A stretch of DNA of 64,000 nt from Streptomyces diastatochromogenes (GCA_026913215.1 JAPTYK010000001.1:3596001-3660000), one strand, 5' to 3'. Shown: positions 15,980-25,235, counted from the first letter of the stretch. Made by a program: numbers and translations. The notes: generated from the sequence alone by a model not told the origin.

Positions 15980-15999
15980 CCACGCTGCCACCGCCAAGC

Positions 16000-16019
16000 G
16001 CACAACCTGAGCACCACCT
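16000..16019 (+). other. Right arm-type repeat pair of element 1
   Basis: GCACAACCT at 16000 and GCACCACCT at 16011 (11-bp period) start 128 bp left of the att2 core. They match the GCACCACCT pair at 1589-1608. Inferred integrase 1 arm sites. Confidence 0.6.
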
Positions 16020-16127
16020 AGGGCGGTAAGCCACGGACAACACGGGGCAAGAACCTGCGACCTGACGACCCGCCGAAAGGCGTATCTCCGCAGGTCACAC
16101 AGGGAAAGACCCTGCCCAGGCTCAAGA

Positions 16128-16171
16128 TTCCCAAGCTTATAGCGCGGGTTCGATTCCCGTCATCCGCTCTT
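16128..16171 (+). repeat. att core copy 2
   Basis: A perfect copy of the 44-bp tRNA-Gly 3' half, marking the junction of elements 1 and 2. There is no D arm or 5' acceptor strand, so it is not a tRNA gene. Confidence 0.95.
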
Positions 16172-16176
16172 GAACG

Positions 16177-16203
16177 AAGCCCCAGGTCAGCGACCTGGGG
16201 CTT
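16177..16203 (+). terminator. att2-associated terminator hairpin
   Basis: AAGCCCCAGGTC pairs with GACCTGGGGCTT around AGC, followed by a T-rich tract (TTTTGTGTTG). A copy of the tRNA terminator with G/C compensations in the stem. It points toward integrase 2 and may stop read-through from element 1. Confidence 0.75.
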
Positions 16204-16222
16204 TTGTGTTGTCCAGACCGGT

Positions 16223-17367
16223 CTACGGCTCGCGTGCCAGATCCGTGCCAGATGCCTTGGACCGCAGCGCTTGGACGCGGGCGTCGATCCCGCGGCCACC
16301 TCGCGCTGCCGCTCCAGGTTCGAGTGCTGGTAGATCATGGCCGCCTTCTCGGAGGACTGGCCGGCGCGCACCATCGTGTCCTTGAGCGTGGCCCCGGACT
16401 GGGTCGAGAGCGTGTGGCCGGTGTGCCGGAGGTCGTAGAAGGTGAACCCCTCAGGGAGACCGGCGGCCTTCCGAGCCTTCTTCCATTTCCGACCGAATGT
16501 CGTACGACGGAAGGGGGCACCCCTCTCCCCCACGAAGAGGAGCCCGTCCGGCTTCTGCTCGGCGTACAGGTACATGTGGGTCTTGAGGTCGCCCGCCATA
16601 AAGGCCGGCAGGACGATGAATCGCTTGCCCGCCTCCGACTTGGTCTCGCCAGGAGCCCGGCGCCCGGTGTTCAGCTCAGGCTCGGCGCGACGCACCCACA
16701 CGCCGACGTTGGCGAGGTCGACGTCCGAGCGCCGAAGGCCTGCCTGCTCCTCCGGCCGGGCCGGGCCGTACGCGGCGATGTAGACCATGAGGCGCCAGCG
16801 CGGGCCCATGGCCTTGGCGACGGCGTCGACCTGGTCGACGGTGGCGGTGGGCCGCTCGGCCGGGGTCTCCTTGCCCGCACCGGGGATGCGGCACGGGTTC
16901 CGCCTGATCAGTTCGTCATCCGTGGCCGTCTCCAGGATCGCCTTGAGCAGCCGGTAGGACTTCGCGACGGTCGTCGAGCCCGTCGCCTTGAGCCGTTCCG
17001 CCCGCCAGGTTCGGACGCGGGGCGGGGTGATCTCGTCAAGGTCGACGGCCTCGAAGGTGGGGAAGAGGTGCAGCCGGAGCAGTCGCCGGTACAGCTCCTC
17101 GGTGGTCTCCTCCAGGTCCCGTTCCTCAACCCACTGGAGCGCGTACTCGGCGAAGTTCACGGCCCCGGCGTCCGGGTCGCGCCAGTCACCCTTGTTGATC
17201 TCGGTCTGCTTCTCGGCGAGCCAGTCGTCAGCGTCCCTTGTGGTCGCGAACGTGTCGGGCGCCGGACGCATGACACCGTCAGGCCCCGGATACCGCGCCT
17301 GGAAGCGGCCCGAGGGCAGCTTGCGAATGGCTCCGAACCGACGTCGTCGGCCACGACTGTTAGCCAT
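16223..17367 (-). CDS. int: Tyrosine site-specific integrase of element 2 (one frameshift)
   Basis: It starts MANSRGRRRRFGAIRKL and is about 381 residues long when a lost base near 16288 is restored (the tail then reads AAGIDARVQALRS... and stops at 16223). As given, the frame runs on through the att site to 16018. Catalytic boxes: AYGPARPEEQ (Arg), YDLRHTGHTLS (Arg/His) and AAMIYQHSN (Tyr), in the same spacing as integrase 1. The start shares one base with the xis stop. It targets the same tRNA-Gly core, but the flanking arm repeats differ (GTGCCAG), so its arm-binding domain should differ in specificity. Confidence 0.9.
16234..16251 (+). other. Left arm-type repeat pair of element 2
   Basis: GTGCCAG at 16234 and 16245 (11-bp period), 63 bp right of the att2 core, exactly the offset seen in element 1. 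The matching right pair is at 26594 and 26605. It overlaps the end of int. Confidence 0.65.
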
Positions 17368-17574
17368 CAGGAAGCCCTCCCGAAGCGCGAGCGGGTACGG
17401 GCACGGGCGGGCTCGACGGTGTTGGCCGCGATGTACTCCTGAACGGCGGTCTCCGGGATGCGCACGTGGGTGCCGACCTTCACGTACCGGATGCGTCGCT
17501 CGGCGACCAAGCGCCGGGGGAACCGCTCGGTGGTGCCCAGCAGTTCGGCAACCTGAACGACGGACAGGTATCGA

Positions 17575-17582
<8 letters not shown>
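17367..17582 (-). CDS. xis: Excisionase / helix-turn-helix protein of element 2
   Basis: 71 residues from ATG 17582: MSDRYLSVVQVAELLGTTERFPRRL, then IRYVKVGTHVRIP and a basic tail. The winged HTH is nearly identical to xis of element 1 but lacks its Ala/Pro N-terminal extension. The start lies inside the last codons of repSA (eight-base overlap) and the stop shares a base with the integrase start. Rep, xis and int are therefore translated as one coupled unit, linking replication with excision as in pSAM2. Confidence 0.9.
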
Positions 17583-18961
<1,379 letters not shown>

Positions 18962-18965
18962 CGGT

Positions 18966-19148
18966 TCACTTCCCCGCGCGGACGAGGGCGGCGCCCAGGG
19001 TGCGGGTGCCGGTGCCCTGGCAGGCGGGGCAGGTGGCGGCGAGGGTGCGGCGCTGCCCGTCGGGGTTGAGGGTGCCGGTGGTGATGTGGACGACGGGGAA
19101 GCCGTCGCAGTGGGAGCAGACGCGGGCGGGCGGGGTCTGGGGCATCAT
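18966..19148 (-). CDS. Small double-CxxC zinc protein
   Basis: 60 residues from ATG 19148, with AAAGGA and suitable spacing. Two CxxC knuckles, VCSHCDG and CPACQGTG, read like a DnaJ-type or rubredoxin-like zinc ribbon. It ends five bases before the repSA start, so it is coupled to it. Small proteins of this form sit upstream of rep in many Streptomyces elements; their role is unknown. Confidence 0.7.
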   Translation of the reverse strand: MMPQTPPARVCSHCDGFPVVHITTGTLNPDGQRRTLAATCPACQGTGTRTLGAALVRAGK

Positions 19149-19240
19149 GAAGGTTTCCTTTCGGGTCCGGTGGGTCTGGGAGGGGTTGAAGGCGCCCGGG
19201 GCGGCGGAAGTTTGGCGACCGAGGCCGCCCCGGGGGCCGC

Positions 19241-19801
19241 TCAGTGTGTGTTGTTGCGCCTGCCGTGGCCCTTGGACGCGTACATCGAGGCGTCGGCGGC
19301 CGAGAGCGCGTCGGTAAGGGTCGGGACCGGCAGCTGGTCGCGGTGGCAGTGGCCGACCGACGCGGAGACCGCCAGGACGTGACCGAGGTGGTGGACCGGC
19401 TCATCGAGGGCGATCCGGAGGGCGTAGAGGCCGGCGGTGTGGGCGGGGTCGGTGACGATGGCCGCGAACTCGTCTCCGCCGAGCCGGGCGGCGATCCCGT
19501 GACGTCCGCACCAGGTGTCCAGCCGCTGGGCGGTGGCGGTGAGGACGGCGTCTCCGGCGGCGTGGCCGTGGGTGTCGTTGATGGCCTTGAAGTCGTCCAG
19601 GTCGACCAGGAGGACGAGCGCGTTCGGGTGTTTGGCCAGGAGGTGTTCGGCGCGGGTGGTCCATCCGGCGCGGGTGTGCAGGCCGGTCAGCGGGTCGCGG
19701 CGGGCGGTGGCCAGGCGGCGCCAGAGCAGCCCGCCGTGCAAGGCCCACCCGAGGGCCGGTAACCCGGCGGCGGCGATGGTCTGCGTGTCCATGGGGGTCA
19801 C
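19241..19801 (-). CDS. GGDEF-domain (diguanylate cyclase-like) protein
   Basis: 186 residues from GTG 19801 (GTGA overlap with the spdD-like gene). A short hydrophobic start (residues about 8-26) precedes one GGDEF domain: DPLTGLHTRAGW, LLVDLDDFKAINDTHGHAAGD and the intact signature RLGGDEF (about residue 106), ending YASKGHGRRN. All usual catalytic residues are present, so synthesis of cyclic di-GMP is plausible. No sensory domain is attached. In Streptomyces c-di-GMP holds colonies in vegetative growth through BldD; a mobile copy inside a transfer operon could tune host development during spread. That last step is inference. Confidence 0.88.
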   Translation of the reverse strand: MTPMDTQTIAAAGLPALGWALHGGLLWRRLATARRDPLTGLHTRAGWTTRAEHLLAKHPNALVLLVDLDDFKAINDTHGHAAGDAVLTATAQRLDTWCGRHGIAARLGGDEFAAIVTDPAHTAGLYALRIALDEPVHHLGHVLAVSASVGHCHRDQLPVPTLTDALSAADASMYASKGHGRRNNTH

Positions 19802-20121
19802 CGGCCCTTCTGCATGTCACGGACGAGCAGCCGCAGGACGACGGCGATCAGGGCGACGGAGACGCCCGTAATGGCCACGGCGAGGAGCATGGAGACCAGG
19901 ACGGCGCCGACGACCAGGACGACGGCGCCACCGCCGGCGGCGAGGGCGAGCGCGCTGCCCGGCGTGAGCTGGACCGTGGCCCGGGTCGCGGCGACCGGCA
20001 TCGGCACGGGCACCGGGGTGGCGGCCTGGGGCGGCTCGATGTCGGCCACAGGGGTGGGCTGGATGGGCGGGGTGACGATGCCGGTCGGGAGCGGGTTGAC
20101 CGGGATGCGGGGCTGGAGCAT
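19798..20121 (-). CDS. spdD: SpdD-like spread protein
   Basis: 107 residues: a Pro-rich N-terminus (MLQPRIPVNPLPTGIVTPP) followed by a long hydrophobic stretch (about residues 57-98, two helices) and a basic end (LVRDMQKGR). This is the architecture of pSAM2 SpdD, a membrane protein needed for efficient intramycelial spread after conjugation. Coupled by GTGA overlap to the GGDEF gene and 12 nt downstream of a 51-residue membrane peptide gene. Frame intact. The symbol rests on architecture and position rather than a database match. Confidence 0.75.
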   Translation of the reverse strand: MLQPRIPVNPLPTGIVTPPIQPTPVADIEPPQAATPVPVPMPVAATRATVQLTPGSALALAAGGGAVVLVVGAVLVSMLLAVAITGVSVALIAVVLRLLVRDMQKGR

Positions 20122-20132
20122 GGCGGTTCTCC

Positions 20133-20288
20133 CTACTTGATCGTGGTGTCGATGACGGGGGCGAGGAGGCTGTCGGCGAGGAGGTAGCCGCCGAGGAGGA
20201 GTACGGCGACGAGCCACCAGGGCGGGCGGATGAGTTTGATGCCGAGGCCGCCGACGGCGATCAGGGCGAGCCAGAGCGGGACGTCCAT
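20133..20288 (-). CDS. 51-residue membrane peptide of the spread cluster
   Basis: The frame from ATG 20288 encodes MDVPLWLALIAVGGLGIKLI, then a second hydrophobic segment (WWLVAVLLLGGYLLADSLL), ending in DTTIK. It is two helices and nearly all membrane. It lies tightly between the mobile-element transfer protein and spdD on the same strand, which supports expression. Small spread proteins of this type are common in Streptomyces elements. Confidence 0.65.
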   Translation of the reverse strand: MDVPLWLALIAVGGLGIKLIRPPWWLVAVLLLGGYLLADSLLAPVIDTTIK

Positions 20289-20306
20289 GAGACGGGCTCC
20301 TTCGGG

Positions 20307-20495
20307 TCAGCGGGGCTGGCAGCGGTGGGTGCGGGCGGCGAGTTCGGCGGCGGCACGGGTGTTGTAGTCAGCGGAGAAGTCGCAGCGCGGGGCGGTGCAC
20401 ACGGCCGTGTGCTTGGTCCGGCCCCGGCCGTCGCGGTGGGTGCCGACCTGGACCGGGCCGATGCGGATCACGTCGTGGAAGCGGTTCGGACGCAC
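20307..20495 (-). CDS. Mobile element transfer protein (small Spd-type)
   Basis: 62 residues from GTG 20495 with a GAAGGAG site eight bases upstream. The sequence MRPNRFHDVIRIGPVQVGTH... with a CxxxxC-like pair (CTAPRCDFSADYN) and a C-terminal His/Cys resembles the short proteins annotated as mobile element transfer protein in Streptomyces. A metal-binding fold is possible. It sits between the DUF2637 gene and spread peptides. Role in transfer or spread inferred from the company it keeps. Confidence 0.7.
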   Translation of the reverse strand: MRPNRFHDVIRIGPVQVGTHRDGRGRTKHTAVCTAPRCDFSADYNTRAAAELAARTHRCQPR

Positions 20496-20514
20496 GGGTC
20501 TTACTCCTTCCTGG

Positions 20515-21207
20515 TCAGGCGAGTTGGAGCGCGATGGAGTCCGCGAGGGGTGCGGGGATGCCGAGGCGGGCGCGGAGGGTGGCCGCGTCGATCGGGGCAC
20601 CGGTCTGGGCGCGGTGGGCGTTCGCGATCTTCCGGGCGTGGTCGAGCAGCGCGGGCGGGACCGAAGCCGCGGGCGCCGGAGGGACAGATCCCGGCGTGAC
20701 TTCGGGCGCCGACGGCAATTCCTGCGCGGCGGGTTCGGCCGGCGGCAGCTCGGGAGCTGGGTCCGGGACACGCTGGACGACCAGGTCCGGCGCAGCGGGT
20801 TCGAGGTCGGGCTCAGACGCAGATTCCTGGGCGGGTTCGGGCTCGGGGGTGGATGCGTGGGCGAGGAGGGTGCCGCCGAGGAAGGCGAGGGCGGGCCATC
20901 CGGCAACGAGGATGCGCAGCCAGTCCGGGACCTGGTTCATGTCGAGGAGTCCGGCGGTGGCGACGTTGGCGCCGAGTGATGCGATGAGCGCGATGGCGAA
21001 CCAGAGCCAGGCGTCACGGTTGCCGCCGTCTTTGCGCATCCGGCGCCAGGCGGCGACCAGGAGCAGGTCGACGCTGACCGGGTAGGCCCAGGCCTTCCAG
21101 CCGTCCTGTCCGGCCGCAGCGGCGAGGTCGTGCAGGTGGGCGAAGGACAGGGCACCGGCGATGACGGCCTGGATCAGGACGGCGTCGAGGCGAAGGGTGC
21201 GGAACAT
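20515..21207 (-). CDS. DUF2637 spread/membrane protein
   Basis: 230 residues from ATG 21207, which has a consensus AAAGGAGG eight bases upstream; a GTG nine bases earlier lies inside that site and is less likely. Four hydrophobic segments cover residues about 10-110 (DUF2637). A Pro/Glu/Ala-rich linker follows (about 120-185), then a helical C-terminus with an HTH-like end (IDAATLRARLGIPAPLADSI). It lies just downstream of traB on the same strand. Probably part of the septal transfer or spread apparatus. Confidence 0.8.
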   Translation of the reverse strand: MFRTLRLDAVLIQAVIAGALSFAHLHDLAAAAGQDGWKAWAYPVSVDLLLVAAWRRMRKDGGNRDAWLWFAIALIASLGANVATAGLLDMNQVPDWLRILVAGWPALAFLGGTLLAHASTPEPEPAQESASEPDLEPAAPDLVVQRVPDPAPELPPAEPAAQELPSAPEVTPGSVPPAPAASVPPALLDHARKIANAHRAQTGAPIDAATLRARLGIPAPLADSIALQLA

Positions 21208-21289
21208 GGGAGTCACCTCCTTTCAGGCATGGGTCGGGTAAGGACCTGGCGTGAGACGGTCACGCCGACCGAGGGAAGAGAGGTGTCAG

Positions 21290-22639
21290 CTAGCTGGTCG
21301 CCGGAATCGGCTTCACCAGCGGGGCGGGCGCGGCAGGCCCGGCGACGGTGGGGAACGCCGGTCGGTACGGGGCGAGGCGCGGGACGTCCGGGGTGAGGTG
21401 CGCGTGCTCGGCGCAGCTGGCAGCAGCGTCGGCCGTGCTCAGCTCGGGGGTGCGGATGCGGGACCAGCCGCCGGACGTGTCTCCGGCCACCGCGAGGCCG
21501 GGCAGGTCGGGCGGGATCGACGTCACGGCGAAGACCGCGTCGGGGGCGATGTCGCCGAGGCCCATTTCGGCGGTCTGCTTGTCGTTGACCCGGTGCACCA
21601 CGCGTCCGGTGAGCTGAGCGCGGAGCGCGGTGGCGCCCTTGCCGAGGTCCGAGCCGAAGCGCTGCCCGCAGACCTCCAGGTAGATGCCGGCGGCGCGGGC
21701 CATCTGCCCGAGGCGGATCAGCTGGGTGACCATCCGGTCCCGGCGTTCCTCGTCCTTCTTGGTGGCCACGAGGAACAGTTCCGCGACCTCGTCCACCAGC
21801 AGGACCACGGGAACGGGGCGGACGCGGTCGGGCAGTTCCCACAAGTCGGCGGCGCCGTGGTCGCTCAGCAGGTCGAACCGGGCCTCCATCTCTTCCACGA
21901 GCGCGTCCAGGAGCCCCGACGCTTCCTCGGGCGTGATCGCGAGAGCGGATAGCCGGGGCGCGTATCGCTGCTGTTCGACGCCCCGCTTGCAGTCGATTCC
22001 CACCAGGGCGACCCGGAGGCGAGCGAGCCCGGCGATCAAGTTGCGCTGGTACATGGACTTGCCCGACTGATTCGCGCCGAGCGTCAGCGCGTGCGGGACC
22101 TTGAGATAGTCGCGGACGAACGCGGTGCCGTCCTCCCGCAGCGCGACCGGAACGGTCAGCGGCCCGACCGGGATGCTGCGCGGCATCTTCACCTGCCGCA
22201 GGACGTTGTAGCCGGTCATCCGCAGTTCGACGAACCCCGGCTTCACCTCGGCCACGTGGACGGAGTGGACGCCCCAGGCGTGCCGCAGCCGCTCGGAGGC
22301 CGCCATCACGTCGGCGGGCTCCAGACCGGCCGGGAGCCGCAGGGTGACCCGCAGACCGGTCGAAGAGGCCCGGACCCGGCGGACCTTCGGCGGCACCGGC
22401 TGAACGTCAGGGCGGCGGGCGATGGTGCGGACCATGAACGCCCGCAGACGGGACGGCTGCACCGTCAGCCCGCACACGTCCATCGTCGACCGGTACGTCA
22501 CCGCGAACCGAGTCGTCGCCACCGGCAGACCCACCAGCGACCAGAACACACGCGGAGCGCGGACCTTCGCGTACCCGAGACCGCCACCGGCTCCGGCGAG
22601 CGGGAGGCCGACCTCCCATAACGTCGACAGATCCGTCAT
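21290..22639 (-). CDS. traB: TraB/TraSA FtsK-type transfer ATPase
   Basis: 449 residues with an intact frame. An N-terminal membrane-associated part is followed by the motor domain: Walker A LGANQSGKSMYQ (about residue 188), Walker B VVLLVDEVAELFLV (about residue 277) and GIYLEVCGQRFGSDLGKG (sensor region). This is the pSAM2 TraSA type, shorter than the traB of element 1 and without its C-terminal extension. One such protein translocates double-stranded element DNA between mycelia. It starts two bases after the SCO3933-like stop, so it is cotranscribed with it. Confidence 0.92.
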   Translation of the reverse strand: MTDLSTLWEVGLPLAGAGGGLGYAKVRAPRVFWSLVGLPVATTRFAVTYRSTMDVCGLTVQPSRLRAFMVRTIARRPDVQPVPPKVRRVRASSTGLRVTLRLPAGLEPADVMAASERLRHAWGVHSVHVAEVKPGFVELRMTGYNVLRQVKMPRSIPVGPLTVPVALREDGTAFVRDYLKVPHALTLGANQSGKSMYQRNLIAGLARLRVALVGIDCKRGVEQQRYAPRLSALAITPEEASGLLDALVEEMEARFDLLSDHGAADLWELPDRVRPVPVVLLVDEVAELFLVATKKDEERRDRMVTQLIRLGQMARAAGIYLEVCGQRFGSDLGKGATALRAQLTGRVVHRVNDKQTAEMGLGDIAPDAVFAVTSIPPDLPGLAVAGDTSGGWSRIRTPELSTADAAASCAEHAHLTPDVPRLAPYRPAFPTVAGPAAPAPLVKPIPATS

Positions 22640-22641
22640 CG

Positions 22642-22974
22642 TCAGACCCCAACCGGGGTGACCGCGACCGCGCGGAACGAGATGCCGTGACGGGTCTGCC
22701 CGTTGAACGTGTTCTCCCAGTCCCGCGCCTTGAGGCCGATGACCGACACCGGCATGCCCGGCGCGAGCCCGTCGGGGAGACCGGTCTCCGGAACGGTCAC
22801 CTGGTAGAGGTTGCCCTCCCCCTCGTCCGAGATGAGGAGTCCGACCGTGGACAGCCCGGCACCGGTCTCCCGGTCCATCGCGCGCTCACCGGTCTGCTTG
22901 CTCACGAGCTTCGGCGTGGGAGCCGTGGCCACGAACACCACAGCAGTAGACGTGTCCACCTTGAACGACGGCAT
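22642..22974 (-). CDS. SCO3933-family regulatory protein
   Basis: 110 residues starting MPSFKVDTSTAVVFVAT, from ATG 22974 with GAAGGAG upstream. Compact beta-rich sequence (LYQVTVPETGLPDGLAPGMPVSVIGLKARDWE) typical of the small SCO3933-type proteins that head the transfer operon in pSAM2-like elements. No helix-turn-helix is evident, so the regulatory label follows family convention only. It is the first gene of the leftward operon, directly behind palindromic operators. Confidence 0.75.
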   Translation of the reverse strand: MPSFKVDTSTAVVFVATAPTPKLVSKQTGERAMDRETGAGLSTVGLLISDEGEGNLYQVTVPETGLPDGLAPGMPVSVIGLKARDWENTFNGQTRHGISFRAVAVTPVGV

Positions 22975-23008
22975 GGCTTTCTCCTTCGAGAAGCAGGAAG
23001 GGACTAGA

Positions 23009-23079
23009 TGACCAACTTGGCTAACCCGGTTGGTCACATCTCGAAGTTAGGGGAGATGGCTAGCCATGTCAACGACATG
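23009..23079. promoter_or_regulatory. Operator region between divergent operons of element 2
   Basis: An inverted repeat TGACCAAC-N12-GTTGGTCA occupies 23009-23036. A perfect palindrome ATGGCTAGCCAT lies at 23056-23067, overlapping CATGTC-N3-GACATG at 23065-23079. They sit between the SCO3933-like gene and gntR, and are probable binding sites for the GntR protein. Confidence 0.65.
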
Positions 23080-23125
23080 ACTGCCATGACTGTCCTGACC
23101 TAGCCCAGTCGCCTACGATCGACTC

Positions 23126-23992
23126 ATGACCTTTGTCCCCGAGCCCCTCGACCCAGACGACGAGCGTTCGCCCTACGAGCAGGTGGCCAGCAGCCTCAGC
23201 GCTGCCATCCGAACGAGGCGGCTGGCGCCGGGCGAGAAGCTCCCGTCCCACAAGGAACTGACGGAGCTGTACGGGTTCGCGCGGGCCACGATCCAGCGGG
23301 CGCTACGGGACCTCGAAGACGATGGGCTCGTGGTCTCCCGCAAGGGAAGCGGGGTCTACGTGCGCAACCGGACCGAAAGGCCGGCGGGACTTCGGCCGTA
23401 CGTGGAGCAGGCTTTCGCCAGGGACCACGTCACCATCGACTTCGCCGGATTCTCCAGCGAGACCCTGCACGGCGCCCTTCAGGAGCCGCTCGACAAGATC
23501 CGGATCGGCAGGCTGACCCCGTCGAGCATCACCATGCGGATACTCGTCCCGGACATGTCCGTGCCGCAGGCCGCGCCCGTACGCATGGAGGACGGCGCCG
23601 ACGATAAGCGGCTCCGCGACCGCATGCACGACATCATGGTCGGCTACACCCGCAGCATCCGGGACGCCATCACCGAGCTCGGACACCTCGGCCTGGTCGC
23701 CGAGACCAGAATCAGCGTCCGTGTCCACAGCGGAACCCAGTTCTTCAAGCTCTACGTGGTCAACAACGAGGATGCGTTCTTCGGGTACTACCCGATCCGT
23801 CCGAACAAGGTCGTCGCCCAGGGCGAGACGATCGAGATCTACGACCTCGTGGGCAAGGACACTGTCCTCTTCCACCACTCGATCAACGACGGCGAGTCCT
23901 CGGGCGGAGCCCAGCAGGTCCAGCAGGCCCGGATGTGGTTCGACAGCGTCTGGGAGACCATCGGAAGGGACTTTGACCTTGACACACGCTGA
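23126..23992 (+). CDS. GntR-family regulator of element 2 (KorSA-like position)
   Basis: 288 residues. The winged HTH spans about residues 15-78 (SPYEQVASSLSAAIRTRRLAPGEKLPS, LYGFARATIQRALRDLEDDGLVVSRKGSGVYV). The C-terminal half (RIGRLTPSSITMRILVPDM, FFKLYVVNNEDAFFGYYPI) looks like a ligand-sensing domain different from UTRA. No ribosome site precedes ATG 23126, but a -10-like TACGAT ends seven bases before it, so a leaderless transcript is possible. As in pSAM2, it probably represses the transfer operon. The HAD gene follows directly with a short overlap. Confidence 0.88.
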   Translation: MTFVPEPLDPDDERSPYEQVASSLSAAIRTRRLAPGEKLPSHKELTELYGFARATIQRALRDLEDDGLVVSRKGSGVYVRNRTERPAGLRPYVEQAFARDHVTIDFAGFSSETLHGALQEPLDKIRIGRLTPSSITMRILVPDMSVPQAAPVRMEDGADDKRLRDRMHDIMVGYTRSIRDAITELGHLGLVAETRISVRVHSGTQFFKLYVVNNEDAFFGYYPIRPNKVVAQGETIEIYDLVGKDTVLFHHSINDGESSGGAQQVQQARMWFDSVWETIGRDFDLDTR

Positions 23993-24680
23993 CCCGCTCG
24001 CCGAGACACTGGCAAACGCCCGAGTCATCCTCTTCGACTTCGACGGACCCCTGTGCGACGTGTTCGCGGGACTGCCGGCGCCCGAGGTCGCGCGGGAGCT
24101 GACCGTCCTCCTCTCCGCTCAGGATGAAGTCGCGGGCACGAAGGCTTCCCAGACGGACGACCCCATCGAGGTCCTGCGCATCGCGCACGAGGCCGACACC
24201 GAACTGGGCCAGAGGATCGAGCAGGCTCTCACGGCCGCCGAGGTCCGAGCTGTTGCCGTGGCAGGCCAGCCGACGCCAGGAGCAGCCGCAGCACTCCAAG
24301 CAGCACGTGCGGCCGGTCGAGGCGTAGCGGTGGTGAGCAACAACTCCGCAGAGTGCGTACGGGTCTTCCTTGAGCTTCACGGCCTGGAGGAGTACGTCAC
24401 GAAGATCATGGGTCGCCCTTCCGAGCAGCCTCACCTGATGAAGCCGAATCCCTTCCCTCTCATCACGGCAGCCGAGCAGATGCACATCGACGTCACGAGC
24501 TGCACCCTGATCGGCGACTCGCTCACGGACATCCAGGCGGCCCACGCAGCAGGCGCAACGGTGATCGGCTACGCCAACAAGCCCCACAAGGCGGCCCAGT
24601 TCACCGAGGCCCAGGCCGACGCCATCACTGAAGACATGCAGGCCATCGCAGACGATCTCATTGCTAGGGCGGAATCCTGA
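23979..24680 (+). CDS. HAD-superfamily hydrolase
   Basis: 233 residues from a TTG at 23979 (GGAAGGGA nine bases upstream), overlapping the GntR 3' end. HAD motifs in order: VILFDFDGPLCD (nucleophile and acid Asp, about residues 12-23), VAVVSNNSAE (motif II), LMKPNPFPLI (motif III Lys) and LIGDSLTDIQAAHAAGA (motif IV). It is a phosphoglycolate-phosphatase-like phosphohydrolase; substrate unknown. Coupling to the regulator repeats the design of element 1 (GntR plus YdcF). It may act as an immunity or signal-clearing factor like the Nudix protein Pif of pSAM2; this is inference. Confidence 0.87.
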   Translation: MTHADPLAETLANARVILFDFDGPLCDVFAGLPAPEVARELTVLLSAQDEVAGTKASQTDDPIEVLRIAHEADTELGQRIEQALTAAEVRAVAVAGQPTPGAAAALQAARAAGRGVAVVSNNSAECVRVFLELHGLEEYVTKIMGRPSEQPHLMKPNPFPLITAAEQMHIDVTSCTLIGDSLTDIQAAHAAGATVIGYANKPHKAAQFTEAQADAITEDMQAIADDLIARAES

Positions 24681-25031
24681 TCGCTTCGAGGTCGCCCAGC
24701 TGGAGGGCCGGCGATGCGACTGCCCTGAAGTCTCTGCCTCACTCCCGCGCCGCGTAACACCCGGGACGCCGACTCCTACACGCGACACAAGCGCGAATCC
24801 CGTAGGCACGCCGATCTGTGCGACACGCGGACGGGCCGGAAGGACCCCAACCCCCAGATCTAGTGGTTGGATTACCTCAGCCCGCAAAGGAGTAGTGGTC
24901 CCCGGTCTGCCGGGGGTGCCTGCATCTTCTATGCTGGTTCCGCTCACCCCGATCTATCTCTCAACGTGCTCCGCCGACCGGCGGATGCCCTGAGCCACAG
25001 GGCCACTTGAGGTAGATCGAGAGGAGCGCGG
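24681..25031 (+). other. Gap after the HAD gene, structured, no supported gene
   Basis: Contains the inverted repeat CCAACCCCCAGATCTAGTGGTTGG region near 24850 and a CCCCGG-TCTG-CCGGGG hairpin near 24901. It ends in a leader ACTTGAGGTAGATCGAGAGGAG that is nearly identical to the one in front of the element 1 GntR gene. A 110-codon frame crossing it has no ribosome site and an atypical composition. Confidence 0.45.
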
Positions 25032-25151
25032 ATGAACGAGGCCGAGCAGCAGGGGCAGCGGGACCGGAAACGTCTGACTTGGAGTCAGGCTCTGGTTGAC
25101 TGGCTGCCCGTGATCGCCGCGATCATCAAGTGGATGGTGGAGAACGCCTAG
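25032..25151 (+). CDS. 39-residue peptide with amphipathic/membrane C-terminus
   Basis: ATG 25032 follows a good GAGAGGAG site. The peptide begins MNEAEQQGQRDRKRLTWSQ (charged) and ends in a hydrophobic helix (VDWLPVIAAIIKWMVENA). A strong hairpin terminator follows 58 nt downstream, so it forms its own transcription unit. The form resembles small membrane toxins or spread peptides, but no family is recognised. Its leader is shared with element 1. Confidence 0.6.
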   Translation: MNEAEQQGQRDRKRLTWSQALVDWLPVIAAIIKWMVENA

Positions 25152-25208
25152 CCTCGGCTCGGCGGGAACCGCGGCACCGGACGTACGGCAGAGCTCAGAA
25201 ACGACTGA

Positions 25209-25235
25209 GCCCGGCCGATGGATAGACGGCCGGGC
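25209..25235 (+). terminator. Terminator after the 39-residue peptide
   Basis: GCCCGGCCG pairs perfectly with CGGCCGGGC around a nine-base loop. It lies 58 nt after the peptide stop. Confidence 0.7.

Larger units (their letters stand above)
1527..16171. mobile_element. AICE 1 (Prim-Pol type integrative conjugative element)
   Basis: The element is bounded by att copies 1 and 2. Its gene order from the tRNA side is int, xis, iterons, DUF3631 helicase, Prim-Pol, DNA methyltransferase, small genes, traB, transfer/spread genes, then a divergent GntR regulator with a YdcF-like gene. This is the canonical AICE plan with the Prim-Pol class of replication module. Arm-type repeats (GCACCACCT pairs) are seen at both ends. 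Several genes contain probable sequencing frameshifts, so the element may be functional in the cell. Confidence 0.9.

Noticed and set aside
24661..24993. 110-codon frame after the HAD gene
   Set aside because: TTG start overlapping the HAD end, no ribosome site, odd composition, and crosses several hairpins.
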